DNA of 64,000 nucleotides from Spiroplasma phoeniceum. Its GTDB lineage: Bacteria > Bacillota_I > Bacilli_A > Mycoplasmatales > Mycoplasmataceae. The number at the start of each line of letters is the position of its first letter. The first letter of the stretch is position 1. Location: contig CP110830.1 of the NCBI GenBank assembly GCA_026239495.1, positions 744,001 through 808,000 of the forward strand. The letters run 5' to 3'. Below, piece after piece: positions 1 through 11,237 of this stretch. Both the position numbers and the translations under genes were made by a program. A model generated the notes under the pieces. It worked only from the letters and a program-made list of their open reading frames with translations, was not told the origin of the DNA and did not search any database.

Positions 1-1084
1 TAATTGATATTCCTTGTTGTGTTAAATTAAAATATTGGTTTAATTGATTATTGTAAAATTCTAAAATATCTTTAACTTGTTCTAATGGCCCTTTAAATTG
101 TTGAGTAGCATTTGAGTGTGTATATTCAGCAACTTTATAGGCTTTTTTATCAAATGAATTATATATTCAAAAACTCGCTGCTGTTGTATGCCCTTTGGGA
201 CTAGTAGAATTTGCTAAGTCAACAACACCTAATAATTTAGTTGGTTGAATAATATCTGTTGCTTGCATAATATCAATATATCTTGCAAAGATTGACCCAC
301 TAGTATTGCCTGGTAAACCTCAACTTCATACTCTTGCTCTTTCAATATCTAATTGTTCTAATCTTAATTGTTCATTAACTTTATCTTGTGGTAATTCATA
401 ATTAAGTATTCAACTAGAATAATGAATAATAATCTTCATATTTCATTTTTCAATATATTTAATTTGTTCATATTTACTACGCATTATTTCTTCATTAAAA
501 GGTAATAATTCATTAAAATAACAAACAATATATCTTTTTAAGCTTTCAGGGTTACATGTATTAATTGTTATTTTATTTTGATAACCACGAATAGCAAATT
601 CTAAATCACTTAAATCTTTTTGTTGAAATTGGTCACATTCTTCTCGTCAATCAATAACTAATTTATATTTATTCAAATCAGCAAATGCTTTTAATTTTTC
701 TTTCCGACTTGGTGAATGTAAGCCTTTACAATATATTTTGCTATCATTTAATAAAGTAAAAGTAAAATTTGATAAATTAATAGTATAAGGTATATTATTT
801 TCATCTAACATATTTCATATATTTTGAAATACACTATCTTTTAAATCTTTACTCCAATACATACTAGCAATTATACAAATTGGTTCTTTAATTAATAAAC
901 TAATTTTTAATAATTCACCAAACATTTTAATATTTGAAATAGTCTTACCACTATATCGTGTCCCAATTTGATTAATTTCATTTACTAATTCATATTTCTT
1001 AGCAAATGGATATTTATTATCAATACTACTATTTTGTAATAACCAATAAGGAGTTTCTAACAAATAAGTAAAATGATTAAGCAT
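1..1084 (-). CDS. terL: Phage terminase large subunit (3' end beyond window)
   Basis: This is the ATPase-nuclease that cuts and pumps phage DNA into the prohead. Residues 41-48 read GTRYSGKT, a Walker A loop. An acidic Walker B-like stretch (LVIDWREE) follows near residue 145. A hydrophobic strand ending in Asp (LLGVVDLANS) near residue 285 fits the first carboxylate of the RNase H-like nuclease domain. The frame is open to the window edge when TGA is Trp. The chosen ATG overlaps the stop of the small-subunit gene; a GTG nine bases upstream is an alternative start. Terminase function is inferred from motifs and from the small-subunit partner upstream. Confidence 0.85.
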
Positions 1085-1086
1085 TA

Positions 1087-1476
1087 TTATCACTTTATTT
1101 TTTTAATATCTCTAATATCCGTTTGTAAATTAACTATTATTGGCTGTTGATTATTTAAGTTTAATTCTTGTTCTAACTGTTTTTCTTGTAGTGAATATTT
1201 ATAATTAAATGCTCGTTGTCAATATAATTTAGCACCATCAGGTGATTTCATCATAAAATTAATTATTTTAATTTCAATTCTATCAACTTGTTTTTCAAGT
1301 AAAGGAACTATCTTCTCACTCGCATAAGTATCATATCGTCATTTACGAGAAAGGTTCAATTTATTGGTTAAATCATTCAAAGTATAGGGAATATTAGGTG
1401 ATTTATTTTGCCAAAATTCATCTATTTTACGATAAAATGTTCGTAAACTTGCTGTTTTTGGATTAAATTCTTTCAT
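1087..1476 (-). CDS. Phage terminase small subunit-like protein
   Basis: 129 residues, intact, lying directly upstream of the large terminase with overlapping ends. The N-terminal half has the look of a helix-turn-helix (NDLTNKLNLSRKWRYDT), and the rest is charged and helical. Position and size fit the DNA-recognition subunit of a terminase. The assignment rests mainly on context. The UGA codons are read as Trp. Confidence 0.6.
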
Positions 1477-1564
1477 TTTTTACTCCTTTTTGCATATTAA
1501 AATTGCTATTATCTAAACAATATGATTAAATAAAAGAGTAATAAATAACTGTAAAAATGTATAA

Positions 1565-1589
1565 AAGAACTTTCACAAGTTCTTTTTAT
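1565..1589. terminator. Hairpin terminator
   Basis: AAGAACT pairs with AGTTCTT across a short loop and is followed by a T run; it can end transcription in either direction upstream of the terminase genes. Confidence 0.55.
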
Positions 1590-1611
1590 TATCTATATTT
1601 TACACCAAAAT

Positions 1612-1640
1612 AAAAAAAAGTAAAGTAATTTACTTTTTTT
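1612..1640. terminator. Second hairpin terminator, bidirectional
   Basis: An A-run, AGTAAA, a 4-nt loop, TTTACT and a T-run. The symmetric A/T tails suit termination on both strands. Confidence 0.55.
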
Positions 1641-1706
1641 AGTTAAATTAATTTGCTAATAATTAACAATTAAATTATAACACAATAAATAAAAAATAAT
1701 ATTTTT

Positions 1707-1841
1707 TTTAATTTTGTAGAAAACTCTTGATATTTATAAAAAACCTTGATTTTATTGACTTTTTACTAAATTACTATTTTTGCAAAAACCTTTATTTGAT
1801 AAGGGTTTTTGACTCCATCAAGAGTTTTCTACAAAATTAAA
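1707..1841. repeat. 135-nt unit bounded by perfect 25-bp inverted repeats (copy 1)
   Basis: Arms 1707-1731 and 1817-1841 are exact reverse complements. Inside is a smaller stem (AAAAACC / GGGTTTTT). A related unit with decayed arms lies at 60267-60401. This copy ends about 70 bases before an ISLre2-type transposase; the other has no transposase nearby. See findings. Confidence 0.8.
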
Positions 1842-1908
1842 ATATTTTTTTTTTGCATTTTTATTATTTTTGTGTTAATGTGTAGAACTAAGGAAAGAGG
1901 GTAAAAAA

Positions 1909-3249
1909 ATGATAAATATTGATAACATATTTTTTAAGAATTTTAATAATTTTTTAGATAAACAAAGTATTGAAATAATTCAACAAAATTTAGAAGATTG
2001 TGATGAATGAATTTTTAAAAATTATAAAATTAATGAAACTTTAAAAGAATTTAAAGATTATAAAGTAAAAGAAATAAAACCAAGAACATTAACTATTTTA
2101 AATGGGAAAATAACTTTTAAAAGAAGAAAATATTATAAAATTAATCCAGAAACAGTTAAAGAAGAATATATTTTTCCTTTGGATAAACTTTTAGTAATTA
2201 AAAAATGACAAAGAATAGATAATTCTGTTAAAGAAAAAATATTATCATTTATTGTTAATAAAAAAACATATCAAGATATTTTAGATACTATAGAACATGT
2301 AAAAATTTGTATAAAAACAATTTCAAATATTATGAAAAATGAAAAAACTGATAAAGAATATTATATTAATAAAACTGATAAAAAAATAAAGGTACCTCAT
2401 ACTTTATATATTCAAATTGATGGAACTTATTTAAAAATGTGAAATGAAAATAAAAAGGGGAAAGAAAAAATAAAAAAACATAGTATATTTTCAACTGTTC
2501 ATACTGGTTTTAATAAAACAAAATCAACTAAAAAAAGACCTGTAATTGCAAATAAATTAGGTGTTATAGAACTAGATAATATTCCAGAATATATTAAAAA
2601 AAATAGTAAATTAATTAATTTTGTTAGTAAATTACTTACATTAATTACCAGCTATTATGACATTAATGACAATATTGAATTTATGGTATTAGGAGATGGT
2701 GCACTTTGAATTAAAAATATGGTAAAATTTACTCAAGAATATTTTCCTAAAAATAAAGTACATTACACGATAGATAAATTTCACCTTACAAGTAGATTTA
2801 AAAAATTATATCCTTATCAAAGTAAAAACAAAGAAAACAGAGAAACATACCATAAAGCAGTCGATTATTTTTTTAATGGTAAATATGAAGAATTATTAGA
2901 ACGCGTAGAAAACAGGGATTCTTTTATAAAAGAATCAAAAATGAAATTCTTAAAAGAGACAATTAAATTAATTAAAAATAATGAAGAAAGTGTCAGAAAT
3001 CAAACATTATGAAATAATATTGGTTGTCATATTGAGGGTGATATATCACATTACTGTAAGGGTGTTTTGGTTAAAAAAGCAACTTATCATGAAAAAACTA
3101 TTAAAAATAAATTAAATACTAGTATGATGAATTTTAAAAATAAAATTAATTTATTTAATACTAATGAACCATTAGAAGAAAATAGAATTAATTATTTAGT
3201 TAATAATTTTGTAAATAATAGTTTACAATCAAACTTATATTTTTATTAA
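1909..3249 (+). CDS. ISLre2/UPF0236-family transposase
   Basis: 446 residues, open from ATG to TAA when TGA is Trp. Family hallmarks are visible: an IQIDGTYLKMW segment mid-protein and the GDGALWIK motif about 60 residues later, followed by the Y.IDKFHL motif. A purine-rich RBS (AGGAAAGAGGG) precedes the ATG. The last ~70 residues differ from the copy at 4082-5403: the GRGAKIY segment seen there is missing here and replaced by unrelated Lys/Asn-rich sequence, so activity is uncertain. Family membership is from motifs. Confidence 0.8.
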
Positions 3250-3398
3250 TTTTATCTAAATAAATTAAATAACTTTAATAAACATGTATTTTTGTCGTGG
3301 AAAAATTTAAAAATAATGAAAAAATATATTGACAACAAAATTAAAAGTAATACAATTTAATTAAGTAATTGTCATATTATTCCACAATTTCTAAGATA

Positions 3399-3985
3399 TT
3401 AATTAAAACCCTTAAATAATACATACAACCTTTCTTTTTCTTCCGCATGTATCATTTCATCTGTTCAGGCTGATATAATACCGCTACCTTTACCAACTTT
3501 ATCCATAATTCTATTACAATTAGCATAAACCACAAAAGAAATGCGAACACCACTAGGAAAAAAATCTCGCCGCCCTCTTTAACATTTTTAGGTCAAACAA
3601 CGCCATTTTCATTGTCAGGCCCTATATAAATCCCACATTTATCATATAGATATTTACATACATTAATTGTATCGCCAAATGTAGTATCTTCGTGGGTGTT
3701 GGCATATCTTCGTAAAATATTAGATGAAGCATCGGTAAAACTACAAGCAAAAAATAATTTTTCGGCTAAATGATTTCATGTTTTATTAGTACCACGCCCT
3801 GCTGAAACAAACTTAAAAAAAGTTGGCGAAGTAAAATATCGTGCATAACTATTACCAACAAAATCTTTAAATACTTCTCAATCAAAACCAAAATTATAGT
3901 CACTAAAATTTAAATCATATTTTTTATTTAAATGCTCATAACTAGTAATTCGTTTTTTTTTATTAATTTTGGTAAAATATTGCAT
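3399..3985 (-). pseudogene. Second phage terminase ATPase domain, frameshifted and truncated
   Basis: A strong RBS (AAGGAGGC) precedes the ATG at 3985. The protein carries a Walker A-like loop (SAGRGTNKT), and after a 1-nt deletion near 3581 it resumes with FFPSGVRISFVVYAN and a Walker B-like ISAWTDEMIHAEE. The frame ends at TAA (3399), well short of a full terminase, so the nuclease half is gone. It is not a copy of the terminase at 1-1084, so remains of more than one phage lineage are present. Confidence 0.6.
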
Positions 3986-4081
3986 TTTTAATTAGCCTCC
4001 TTTTTTTGATAAGATTATATTAAGTATCAATTAAGTATCATAATTTAAAATATTTTTTTAATTAAGAAAGTAAATTATAAA

Positions 4082-5403
4082 ATGGAATTAAAAAATAATT
4101 TATTAGTAAATTATAAAGAAAATAAAAGAATAGAAACAAACAATGAAACTAAAAATTGCTAATTGAAAGAGATAATGAGATATTTAAATTATATCAACAG
4201 GGAAAAATATTACAAGGATATAAGGTTGTATCAAAAATACCAAAAACAATTAAAACAGAAGATGGAGATATACCTTTAAAAAGACGAAGATATGTTAAAT
4301 ATGATGAATAAAAAAAAGAAAATATAAATCGTTATCCTTTAGATGAAGAATTAGGTTTAAAAAAATACCAAAGAAATAAACAAAATTTAATAAATAAAAT
4401 TAATTCATTTTTAGGCGATGGAAAAAGATATAAAGATATTTTAGATACTGTCGAAAATGCTAATATTAGTGAAAGAACAATATCTAATATTTTTAAAAAT
4501 GCAGATTTAGAAGAAACCGATTACATTAGTAATAAAAATAACAATAAAATTAAAATTCCAAATAATGTTTTATATATTCAAATTTATGGGGCTTTTGAAC
4601 CTATGTGAGAAAATAAAAAAAGAGTTTAAAATAAAATATTTGCTTCAACTATGCATGTTGGTGTTGATGAAGAAAAATCAACAAAAAACAGAAAAAAAAT
4701 GAAAAAGCAAAAAGGCGTTTTTCAAATGATTAATAAAAATCATAAGAATAAAAATGATAAATCTAATATTAATAATTTTATTGATAAAATTTTTAAAACA
4801 ATGGATACTTATGATATTAATGAAGATACTAAAATATTAATATTAAGTAATGGTGAAAAACAAATTAAAAAAATTTACAAAGCAGTAAAAGCAAAATATA
4901 AAAATAATAATGTATCATATAGTTTAGATAAATTTCATTTAGTAAAAAGATTTAAAGAATTATTCCCAAATCGTAAGAAAAACCGAATTTATAGATTAAA
5001 ATATAAATTATCAAAAATATATTTTTTTACTGGAAATTATGAATCATTATTAGATTTTTTAATGTGTCATTTGTCCTATGTTATTGATAATAAAAAGAAA
5101 ATTTTATTAGAAACTATTGAATTAATTAAAAATAATAAAGAAGGAATTGAAAATCAAGCATTAGAATATAATATTGGTTGTCACACGGAAGGTAATATAT
5201 CACACTACATTAAGGCAGTTAAGGGGCGTGGCGCGAAAATATATTGTAAAGAAACATTTATCAATATGTTAATTGCTTCAATGTTAAGACTTAATAGTAA
5301 AACAAATGAAGAAAAAAATGATAAAACTAATAAAAATAAAGAAAAAATTGAATTTAATATATTTAATTTAAATCAATCTAAAAAGCAATTTTTATCTTTA
5401 TAA
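4082..5403 (+). pseudogene. ISLre2/UPF0236-family transposase, broken
   Basis: Homologous to the gene at 1909-3249 but carrying early stops and frameshifts; stops lie at about 4157, 4308 and 4627. The 3' part from 4651 (250 residues) is still open and retains the family C-terminus (HTEGNISHY, GRGAKIY, NMLIASMLRLN). The DGT motif is altered to YGA. The 3' part also occurs, inverted, at 36700-37094. Confidence 0.8.
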
Positions 5404-5667
5404 AAAAATAAAAACCTTTTAAAATTAATAATAACTTTAAAAAGTATTTTTTAGTGTGTCAAAATTCATAAATTTATAAATTATTTTTTCAACTAAAAAA
5501 TATATTTTTAAAAAAGTTGCATTTTTTATAAATTTTGTTATCCTTTGTTCATAAGCGAAACTTAATTTGTTTCTAATTACTTAATTTTATTAAAAACCTC
5601 AAAATAATGTATACTACCAATATTTTATAGAAATTTTAAAATAATTAGATTAGTTTATGCAAGAAGC
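5404..5667 (+). other. ISLre2 3' non-coding end
   Basis: No gene is visible. The sequence is matched in reverse complement downstream of lepA (36700-36960), which shows that it travels with the transposase and marks the element's right end. Confidence 0.6.
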
Positions 5668-6087
5668 CTAATCATCGTTTTTATTTTTTCAATAATGGAA
5701 CTTAGTTTCTTTTCATTGATAAGTTTCATATACATATAACAAATTCAAATCAAGGTCTAATCTTAAATAAAAGTGGTTAGTACCATCGTTAATTATTAGT
5801 TCATCGTTGTGCACAATATTTTTAAATTTGTTTAAATCATATTTATTTTCACCTTTTCATACTACGCAATATCACTTATTATCAACTCCATTAAATGGTT
5901 TTTATTGTGGTGCTATTCATTCTAAATTGTCTTTAATAGTTTCATTTGTTGTATTTATTTGATTTTTTAATTTTAGCGCTTTTAATTCTTCTTTTGTATA
6001 TTCTTGTGGTTTATTACAAGCAACCAAACTTGTTGTGCTTGTTACTACTAATGATATTGCACCAATAATACTTAATAATTTTTTCAT
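5668..6087 (-). pseudogene. Spiroplasma lipoprotein, one in-frame stop
   Basis: The start has a Lys-rich n-region, a hydrophobic core and a lipobox ending LVAC, so the product would be a membrane-anchored surface lipoprotein. It aligns with the intact gene at 56625-57119 (KPFN.V.NK, YCVVWKG). One TAA replaces GAA (PQ*KPF) in the middle. The upstream region holds a (TA)6 tract and a terminator, as at the intact copy. Function unknown. Confidence 0.7.
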
Positions 6088-6129
6088 TCCAATTAATCCT
6101 CTTTTATGATATTTATTAACTTCTCAAAT

Positions 6130-6141
6130 TATATATATATA
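6130..6141. repeat. (TA)6 tract upstream of lipoprotein pseudogene
   Basis: Short dinucleotide run about 43 bases upstream of the lipoprotein start. The homologous tract at 57164-57186 is about twice as long. Confidence 0.75.
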
Positions 6142-6168
6142 CAAGGGTAAATTAGATAATAAAAACTA

Positions 6169-6195
6169 AAAAAGTGCTCATAATAAGCACTTTTG
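6169..6195. terminator. Hairpin terminator
   Basis: AAAGTGCT pairs with AGCACTTTT. The same hairpin with the same surroundings recurs at 57211-57240. Confidence 0.6.
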
Positions 6196-6549
6196 TTGAT
6201 ATTTTGATAAATAATTATTCATAGAAAAGATTACTACAAATATTTTACAAGAAGGACAAGTAATCTAATAAATAAATTACTTAGATGAATTATAAAATCA
6301 AAAATAAAAAAGAGATTTAATAACTTACAATGTTTCTTTTAACTGAGAATATGAAATAAAAAACCTTTCTAGGTTATTATTAAATAGACTCCTTGCGTAA
6401 CCTATTAAAAAATTGCAAATATTTGTAAAAAGACACTAATAGAAAAATATAATTTTAATTAATTATGTTTTTTATTTAAAAATTTAATATTTTGGCACAA
6501 CAAAAAATGAATTTATTATTTAAATTATTTAATTTTAAATAAATCTTCT

Positions 6550-7537
6550 ATTATAAATGCAAATTATAAATTGAAGCAATTAAATTAAATCTTAAACTAA
6601 ATCGTTTTCTTCGATTACGATATTTTTCTGTAATAATTTTAAATTTTTTAAGAATAGCAAAAATATTTTCAATAATAATTATCATTTTTGAAACTATTCT
6701 ATTAAGTTGTTTTTGGTAGTAAGAAAAAGGTTGAGGTTTTGGTATAAAAAGTATTTTTTTACTATTATTGATGAATTTAAAACACTAATAAATCAGGATT
6801 TTTAAAAATTTATCCAATTATTTTATTTATATTTTTTATAAAACCTCAACTTTTGTAATGCTATCTTGTTTTTTTGTACTTTATTTAAAGGGTTTTTCTT
6901 TGTTTTTTTTTGTAGGTATTAGAATATTATTGTGAATTTTTTGAATTCCTTGATAACCACTATCAACTATTAATTTGGTATTTTTTAAAATTGAGATTTT
7001 TGATTCTTTAAATAAAGCATAATCATGTTTTTTTCCAAGCGAAAAACTTGTTGCAATAATTTTTTTGGTTTCTTGTTCGATAATTAATTGTTTTTTAATT
7101 GTGTGTTTTTTCTTTTTACCAGAATAAGATTGTTTTTATCTTTTTTTTGGGCGTTGGATTGGGGTTTCGGTAGCATCAATAATAATAGTTTTATCATTAA
7201 AATAATCATTTATTAGTGCTTTTTTACCAGCAACTTGCTGAAAATCAGGGTGTTTAATTAAAATATCTTCAATTCACTTGATATTGCGATAACAACTAGA
7301 TTCACTAATATCAAAATTTTTAGCAAGATGGAAATAAGTCCGATATTCTCGTCAATACGATAAAGTCATCAGTAGCCGATTTTCTAGTGATAATTTATTA
7401 GTTTTGCCACCTTTTTTAAATTTTTATATTTCAGCTACTTGTAAAATATTTAACATTTTATTAAAAGTAGATTTTTTTGCTCCGGTTAATCGCAATAATT
7501 CTTTATCATTAATAAAATTAAATTTATCAAATTTCAT
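6550..7537 (-). pseudogene. IS5-family transposase, broken
   Basis: Recognisable by alignment to the intact copies. Inactivated by the MITE and by small indels. Confidence 0.85.
6715..6865. mobile_element. MITE-like 151-bp inverted-repeat element (copy 1)
   Basis: Begins GGTAGTAAGAAAAA and ends GCATTAC-type sequence inverted (GTAATGCTATC), with ~26-bp imperfect terminal inverted repeats. It splits IS5 orfB and is flanked by TTGTTTTT on both sides (6707-6714 and 6866-6873), an 8-bp target duplication. It has no coding capacity. Copy 2 is at 12535-12680. Confidence 0.75.
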
Positions 7538-7655
7538 AATTTTAATCTCCTATAATTTCTATTTTAATTTAAAAATATTTTATAGGAATTTTAAAATAAT
7601 TATATTAGGCTATGCAATAAGTCTAATATATAAAGTTAGGAGAAACATTTTTTAT

Positions 7656-7985
7656 ATGGCAAAGGGTAAAAATAAAGGAGCAAAAGACCATGATATTGAA
7701 TTTAAAACTAAAATTATTAACGAATATTACGAATATAATAAATCAATATCTTTAATATCTAAAGAATATGAAATAAGTACTGCAACTATTTCTAGGTGAA
7801 TTAATGTTTTCGATAAAGATAAAAAATTTGATAAACTAACATATATTAAAAAAATGCCAATTTTTAATAATCCGCATGATAAAACTATATATTTATTAAC
7901 AAAAGAAAATGAACAAATAAAAGCAAAAAATAATATGTTAAAAAATCTTGAATCTCTTCCAAAAACAAAAAAAAAAGATGAATAT
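7656..7985 (+). pseudogene. IS3-family transposase OrfA (3' end cut by IS5)
   Basis: 110 residues with a helix-turn-helix (KSISLISKEYEISTATISR) and then a Lys-rich coiled segment, as in IS3 OrfA proteins. Its last codons run into an A-run (AAAAAAAAAAGATGAAT) where orfB's ATG overlaps in another frame, the usual -1 frameshift arrangement. The IS5 at 7988 inserted a few codons after this point. Confidence 0.8.
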
Positions 7986-7987
7986 TA

Positions 7988-9055
7988 GACTTCTTGCGAT
8001 ACCTGGTTTTATTATTAAAATATTATTATAAAATATAATTTATGAGGATATTAAATTATGAAATTTGATGAATTTAAAAATATTAATGATAAAGAATGAT
8101 TAAGATTAACAGGAATAAAACAAGATATTTTTAATAAAATGTTAGATATTTTACAAGTAGCTGAAATAGAAAAATTTAAAAAAGGTGGCAAAGCTAATAA
8201 ATTATCACTAGAAAATCGATTATTGATGACTTTATCGTATTGACGAGAATATCGAACTTATTTTCATCTTGGAAAAAATTTCGGAATTAGTGAAGCTAAT
8301 TGTTATCACAATATCAAGTGAATTGAAAATATTTTAATTAAACACCCTGATTTTCAGCAAGTTGCTGGTAAAAAATCGCTAATAAATGATTATTTTAATG
8401 ATAAAACTATTATTATTGATGCTACCGAAAACCCAATCCAACGCCCAAAAAAAGACAAAAACAATCTTATTCTGGTAAAAAGAAAAAACACACTATTAAA
8501 ACACAAGTAATTATCGAACAAGAAACCAAAAAAATTATTGCAACAAGTTTTTCACTTGGTAAAAAACACGATTATGCTTTATTTAAAGAATCAAAAATCG
8601 CAATTTTAAAAAATACCAAATTAATAGTTGATAGTGGTTATCAAGGAATACAAAAAATTCACAATAATGTTATAATGCCCACAAAGAAAACTAAGAAAAA
8701 ACATTTAAATAAAGAACAAAAACAACATAATAGACTAGTTTCAAAAATAAGAATTATTATTGAAAATATTTTTGCTATTCTTAAAAAATTTAAAATTATT
8801 ACAGAAAAATATAGAAATCGTAGAAAACGATTTAGTTTAAGATTTAATTTAATTGCTTCAATTTATAATTTACAATTATTATAGTTATCATAAAAGATTT
8901 ATTTAAAATTAACGAATTTGAATAATAAAATAATTTTTCGTTGTGGCAAAATATTAAATTTTTAAATAAAAAACATAATTAATTAAAATTATAATTTTAT
9001 ATTAACCCCTTTTTACAAATATTTGAAATTATTTTAATGGGTTATGCAAGAAGTC
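7988..9055 (+). mobile_element. IS5-family element subtype B, reference copy
   Basis: 1068 bp between TA dinucleotides. The left end GACTTCTTGCGATACC and the right end GGGTTATGCAAGAAGTC form an imperfect terminal inverted repeat. It is inserted in the orfA/orfB junction of an IS3 element. Confidence 0.92.
8058..8884 (+). CDS. IS5-family transposase, two frames joined by -1 frameshift
   Basis: Frame 1 (8058-8510, 150 residues) has an N-terminal helix-turn-helix region (NKLSLENRLLMTLSYWREY) and the first catalytic Asp (IIIDATE). Near 8448 the sequence CCAAAAAAAG is a slippery A-run; a -1 shift joins a second frame running to 8884 that supplies the second Asp (VDSGYQG) and the Glu with the KYR.RRKRF tail (IIIENIF). 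This is the DDE layout of IS5-family transposases that need frameshifting. A GAGG RBS precedes the ATG. Both frames are open in this copy, which differs from the consensus by a handful of substitutions. Confidence 0.9.
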
Positions 9056-9940
9056 TATTATAAAACAAATTGATTTTATTAAAAATGAATTAAATAACAA
9101 CTCAATCTTACCATTAAGACGATTTTTAAAAATATTATGAATTTCATATGATACATGAAATAAATATAAAAATATTCACGAAAAATATGAATGAAAAATT
9201 GATTACAATATATTAGAAATAATTAAAATAATTTGAAAAAACAATAAAAATAAAAGTCATCGACAAACAAACCTTGATTTGGAAGAAAAAAAATAAAAAT
9301 ATCAGCAAGCACTGTATATCGTTATATGAAGATGTTACAAATATGTTCTGAATTTAGAATTAAACATAAAAAACGAATTAAACATTTTAATAATATGTTA
9401 CATGAACATAAAAAATACCCCTATTTACTTAAACATAATTTTCATTCTAATCAAATGAATCAAAAATGATCAATTGATATTACAATAATTAAAATATATT
9501 CATAATCAGTACATTTATTTTCTATTAAAGACTTATTTAGTAATGCAATTGTTGGATACTCATTAACAGTAAGGCCAAAAGTAAATTGAGTAATTAATTG
9601 TTTAAAACAAAGCTTAATTAATCGAAAAATTAAACCTGATCAATTAATAATTAATTCTGATCAAGGCATTTATTTTACTTCACATGCATATTTTGATTTA
9701 TTAAGAGATTATGGAGTAACTATAAGTATGCCTTGACGTGGAAATTGTTTAGATAATTCACCTATTGAAAATTGGTTTTCAATTTTAAAAACATAAAATA
9801 AAAATATAACAAAATACAAAAATTTTAATGAGCTAAAAAATGTGATAGACAATTATATTGTTGATTATAATAATTATAGAAGGGTTTTAAAATTAAAAAC
9901 GCCTCCAATTCAATTTGAATTAAAAAAAATTTTAAATTAA
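9056..9940 (+). pseudogene. IS3-family transposase OrfB (integrase core), broken
   Basis: Contains SASTVYRYMKML, the rve core with WSIDITIIK, INSDQGIYFTS and the signature GNCLDNSPIENWF. It is inactivated by a 1-nt deletion in an A-run near 9290 and by TAA codons near 9505 and 9796. The gene at 39970-40704 is a second copy. Confidence 0.88.
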
Positions 9941-10167
9941 AAAAATAATTTTCAGTTATTTGAAATTGTGCAAAACTTAATTACTTTATTTTTTTATAAA
10001 CAGTTTTTAAGAGACAGAATTTAATTACTGTTTATCACTTAAATTATATACCTATAAAAATAATTGTCAATAATTTTTAATTTAATTTTATAAATATTTT
10101 AAAAAGAATTCGAAACAAAAAAATGAAAAAATATACACATGTAAAATATGATGAACGAAATTTATTA

Positions 10168-11235
10168 GACTTCTTGCGATACCTGGTTTTATTATTAAAA
10201 TATTATTATAAAATATAATTTATGAGGATATTAAATTATGAAATTTGATGAATTTAAAAATATTAATGATAAAGAATGATTAAGATTAACAGGAATAAAA
10301 CAAGATATTTTTAATAAAATGTTAGATATTTTACAAGTAGCTGAAATAGAAAAATTTAAAAAAGGTGGCAAAGCTAATAAATTATCACTAGAAAATCGAT
10401 TATTGATGACTTTATCGTATTGACGAGAATATCGAACTTATTTTCATCTTGGAAAAAATTTCGGAATTAGTGAAGCTAATTGTTATCGCAATATCAAGTG
10501 AATTGAAGATATTTTAATTAAACACCCTGATTTTCAGCAAGTTGCTGGTAAAAAAGCACTAATAAATGATTATTTTAATGATAAAACTATTATTATTGAT
10601 GCTACCGAAACCCCAATCCAACGCCCAAAAAAAGACAAAAACAATCTTATTCTGGTAAAAAGAAAAAACACACTATTAAAACACAAGTAATTATCGAACA
10701 AGAAACCAAAAAAATTATTGCAACAAGTTTTTCACTTGGCAAAAAACACGATTATGCTTTATTTAAAGAATCAAAAATCGCAATTTTAAAAAATACCAAA
10801 TTAATAGTTGATAGTGGTTATCAAGGAATACAAAAAATTCACAATAATGTTATAATGCCCACAAAGAAAACTAAGAAAAAACATTTAAATAAAGAACAAA
10901 AACAACATAATAGACTAGTTTCAAAAATAAGAATTATTATTGAAAATATTTTTGCTATTCTTAAAAAATTTAAAATTATTACAGAAAAATATAGAAATCG
11001 TAGAAAACGATTTAGTTTAAGATTTAATTTAATTGCTTCAATTTATAATTTACAATTATTATAGTTATCATAAAAGATTTATTTAAAATTAACGAATTTG
11101 AATAATAAAATAATTTTTCGTTGTGGCAAAATATTAAATTTTTAAATAAAAGACATAATTAATTAAAATTATAATTTTATATTAACCCCTTTTTACAAAT
11201 ATTTGAAATTATTTTAATGGGTTATGCAAGAAGTC
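10168..11235 (+). mobile_element. IS5-family element subtype B, complete
   Basis: Complete 1068-bp copy between TA dinucleotides. Its right flank is the interior of another B copy, so the two are in direct tandem. Confidence 0.9.
10238..11064 (+). CDS. IS5-family transposase (-1 frameshift)
   Basis: Same layout as the copy at 8058-8884, with both frames open, the A-run slippery site and the catalytic D-D-E segments present. Confidence 0.88.
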
Positions 11236-11237
11236 TA

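Larger units (their letters stand above)
6387..7623 (-). mobile_element. IS5-family element subtype A, carrying a MITE insertion
   Basis: It lies in reverse orientation between TA dinucleotides, with both ends degenerate (GACTCCTTGC; GCAATAAGTC). It is about 170 bases longer than other copies because of the 151-bp insertion at 6715-6865. It sits between the phage lipoprotein region and an IS3-family orfA. Confidence 0.85.
7656..9972 (+). mobile_element. IS3-family element interrupted by IS5 subtype B
   Basis: orfA, an A-run frameshift site and orfB are present; the right end is ...TTGTGCA at 9972, matching the end of the second copy at 39938. The left end is not resolved because an IS5 copy abuts it. 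Confidence 0.75.

Noticed and set aside
8675-8884. The repeated 69-residue Lys-rich frame (seen in most IS5 copies) as a separate small basic gene
   Set aside because: It is only the C-terminal piece of the second transposase frame, starting at an internal Met. It carries the catalytic Glu and is not an independent gene.
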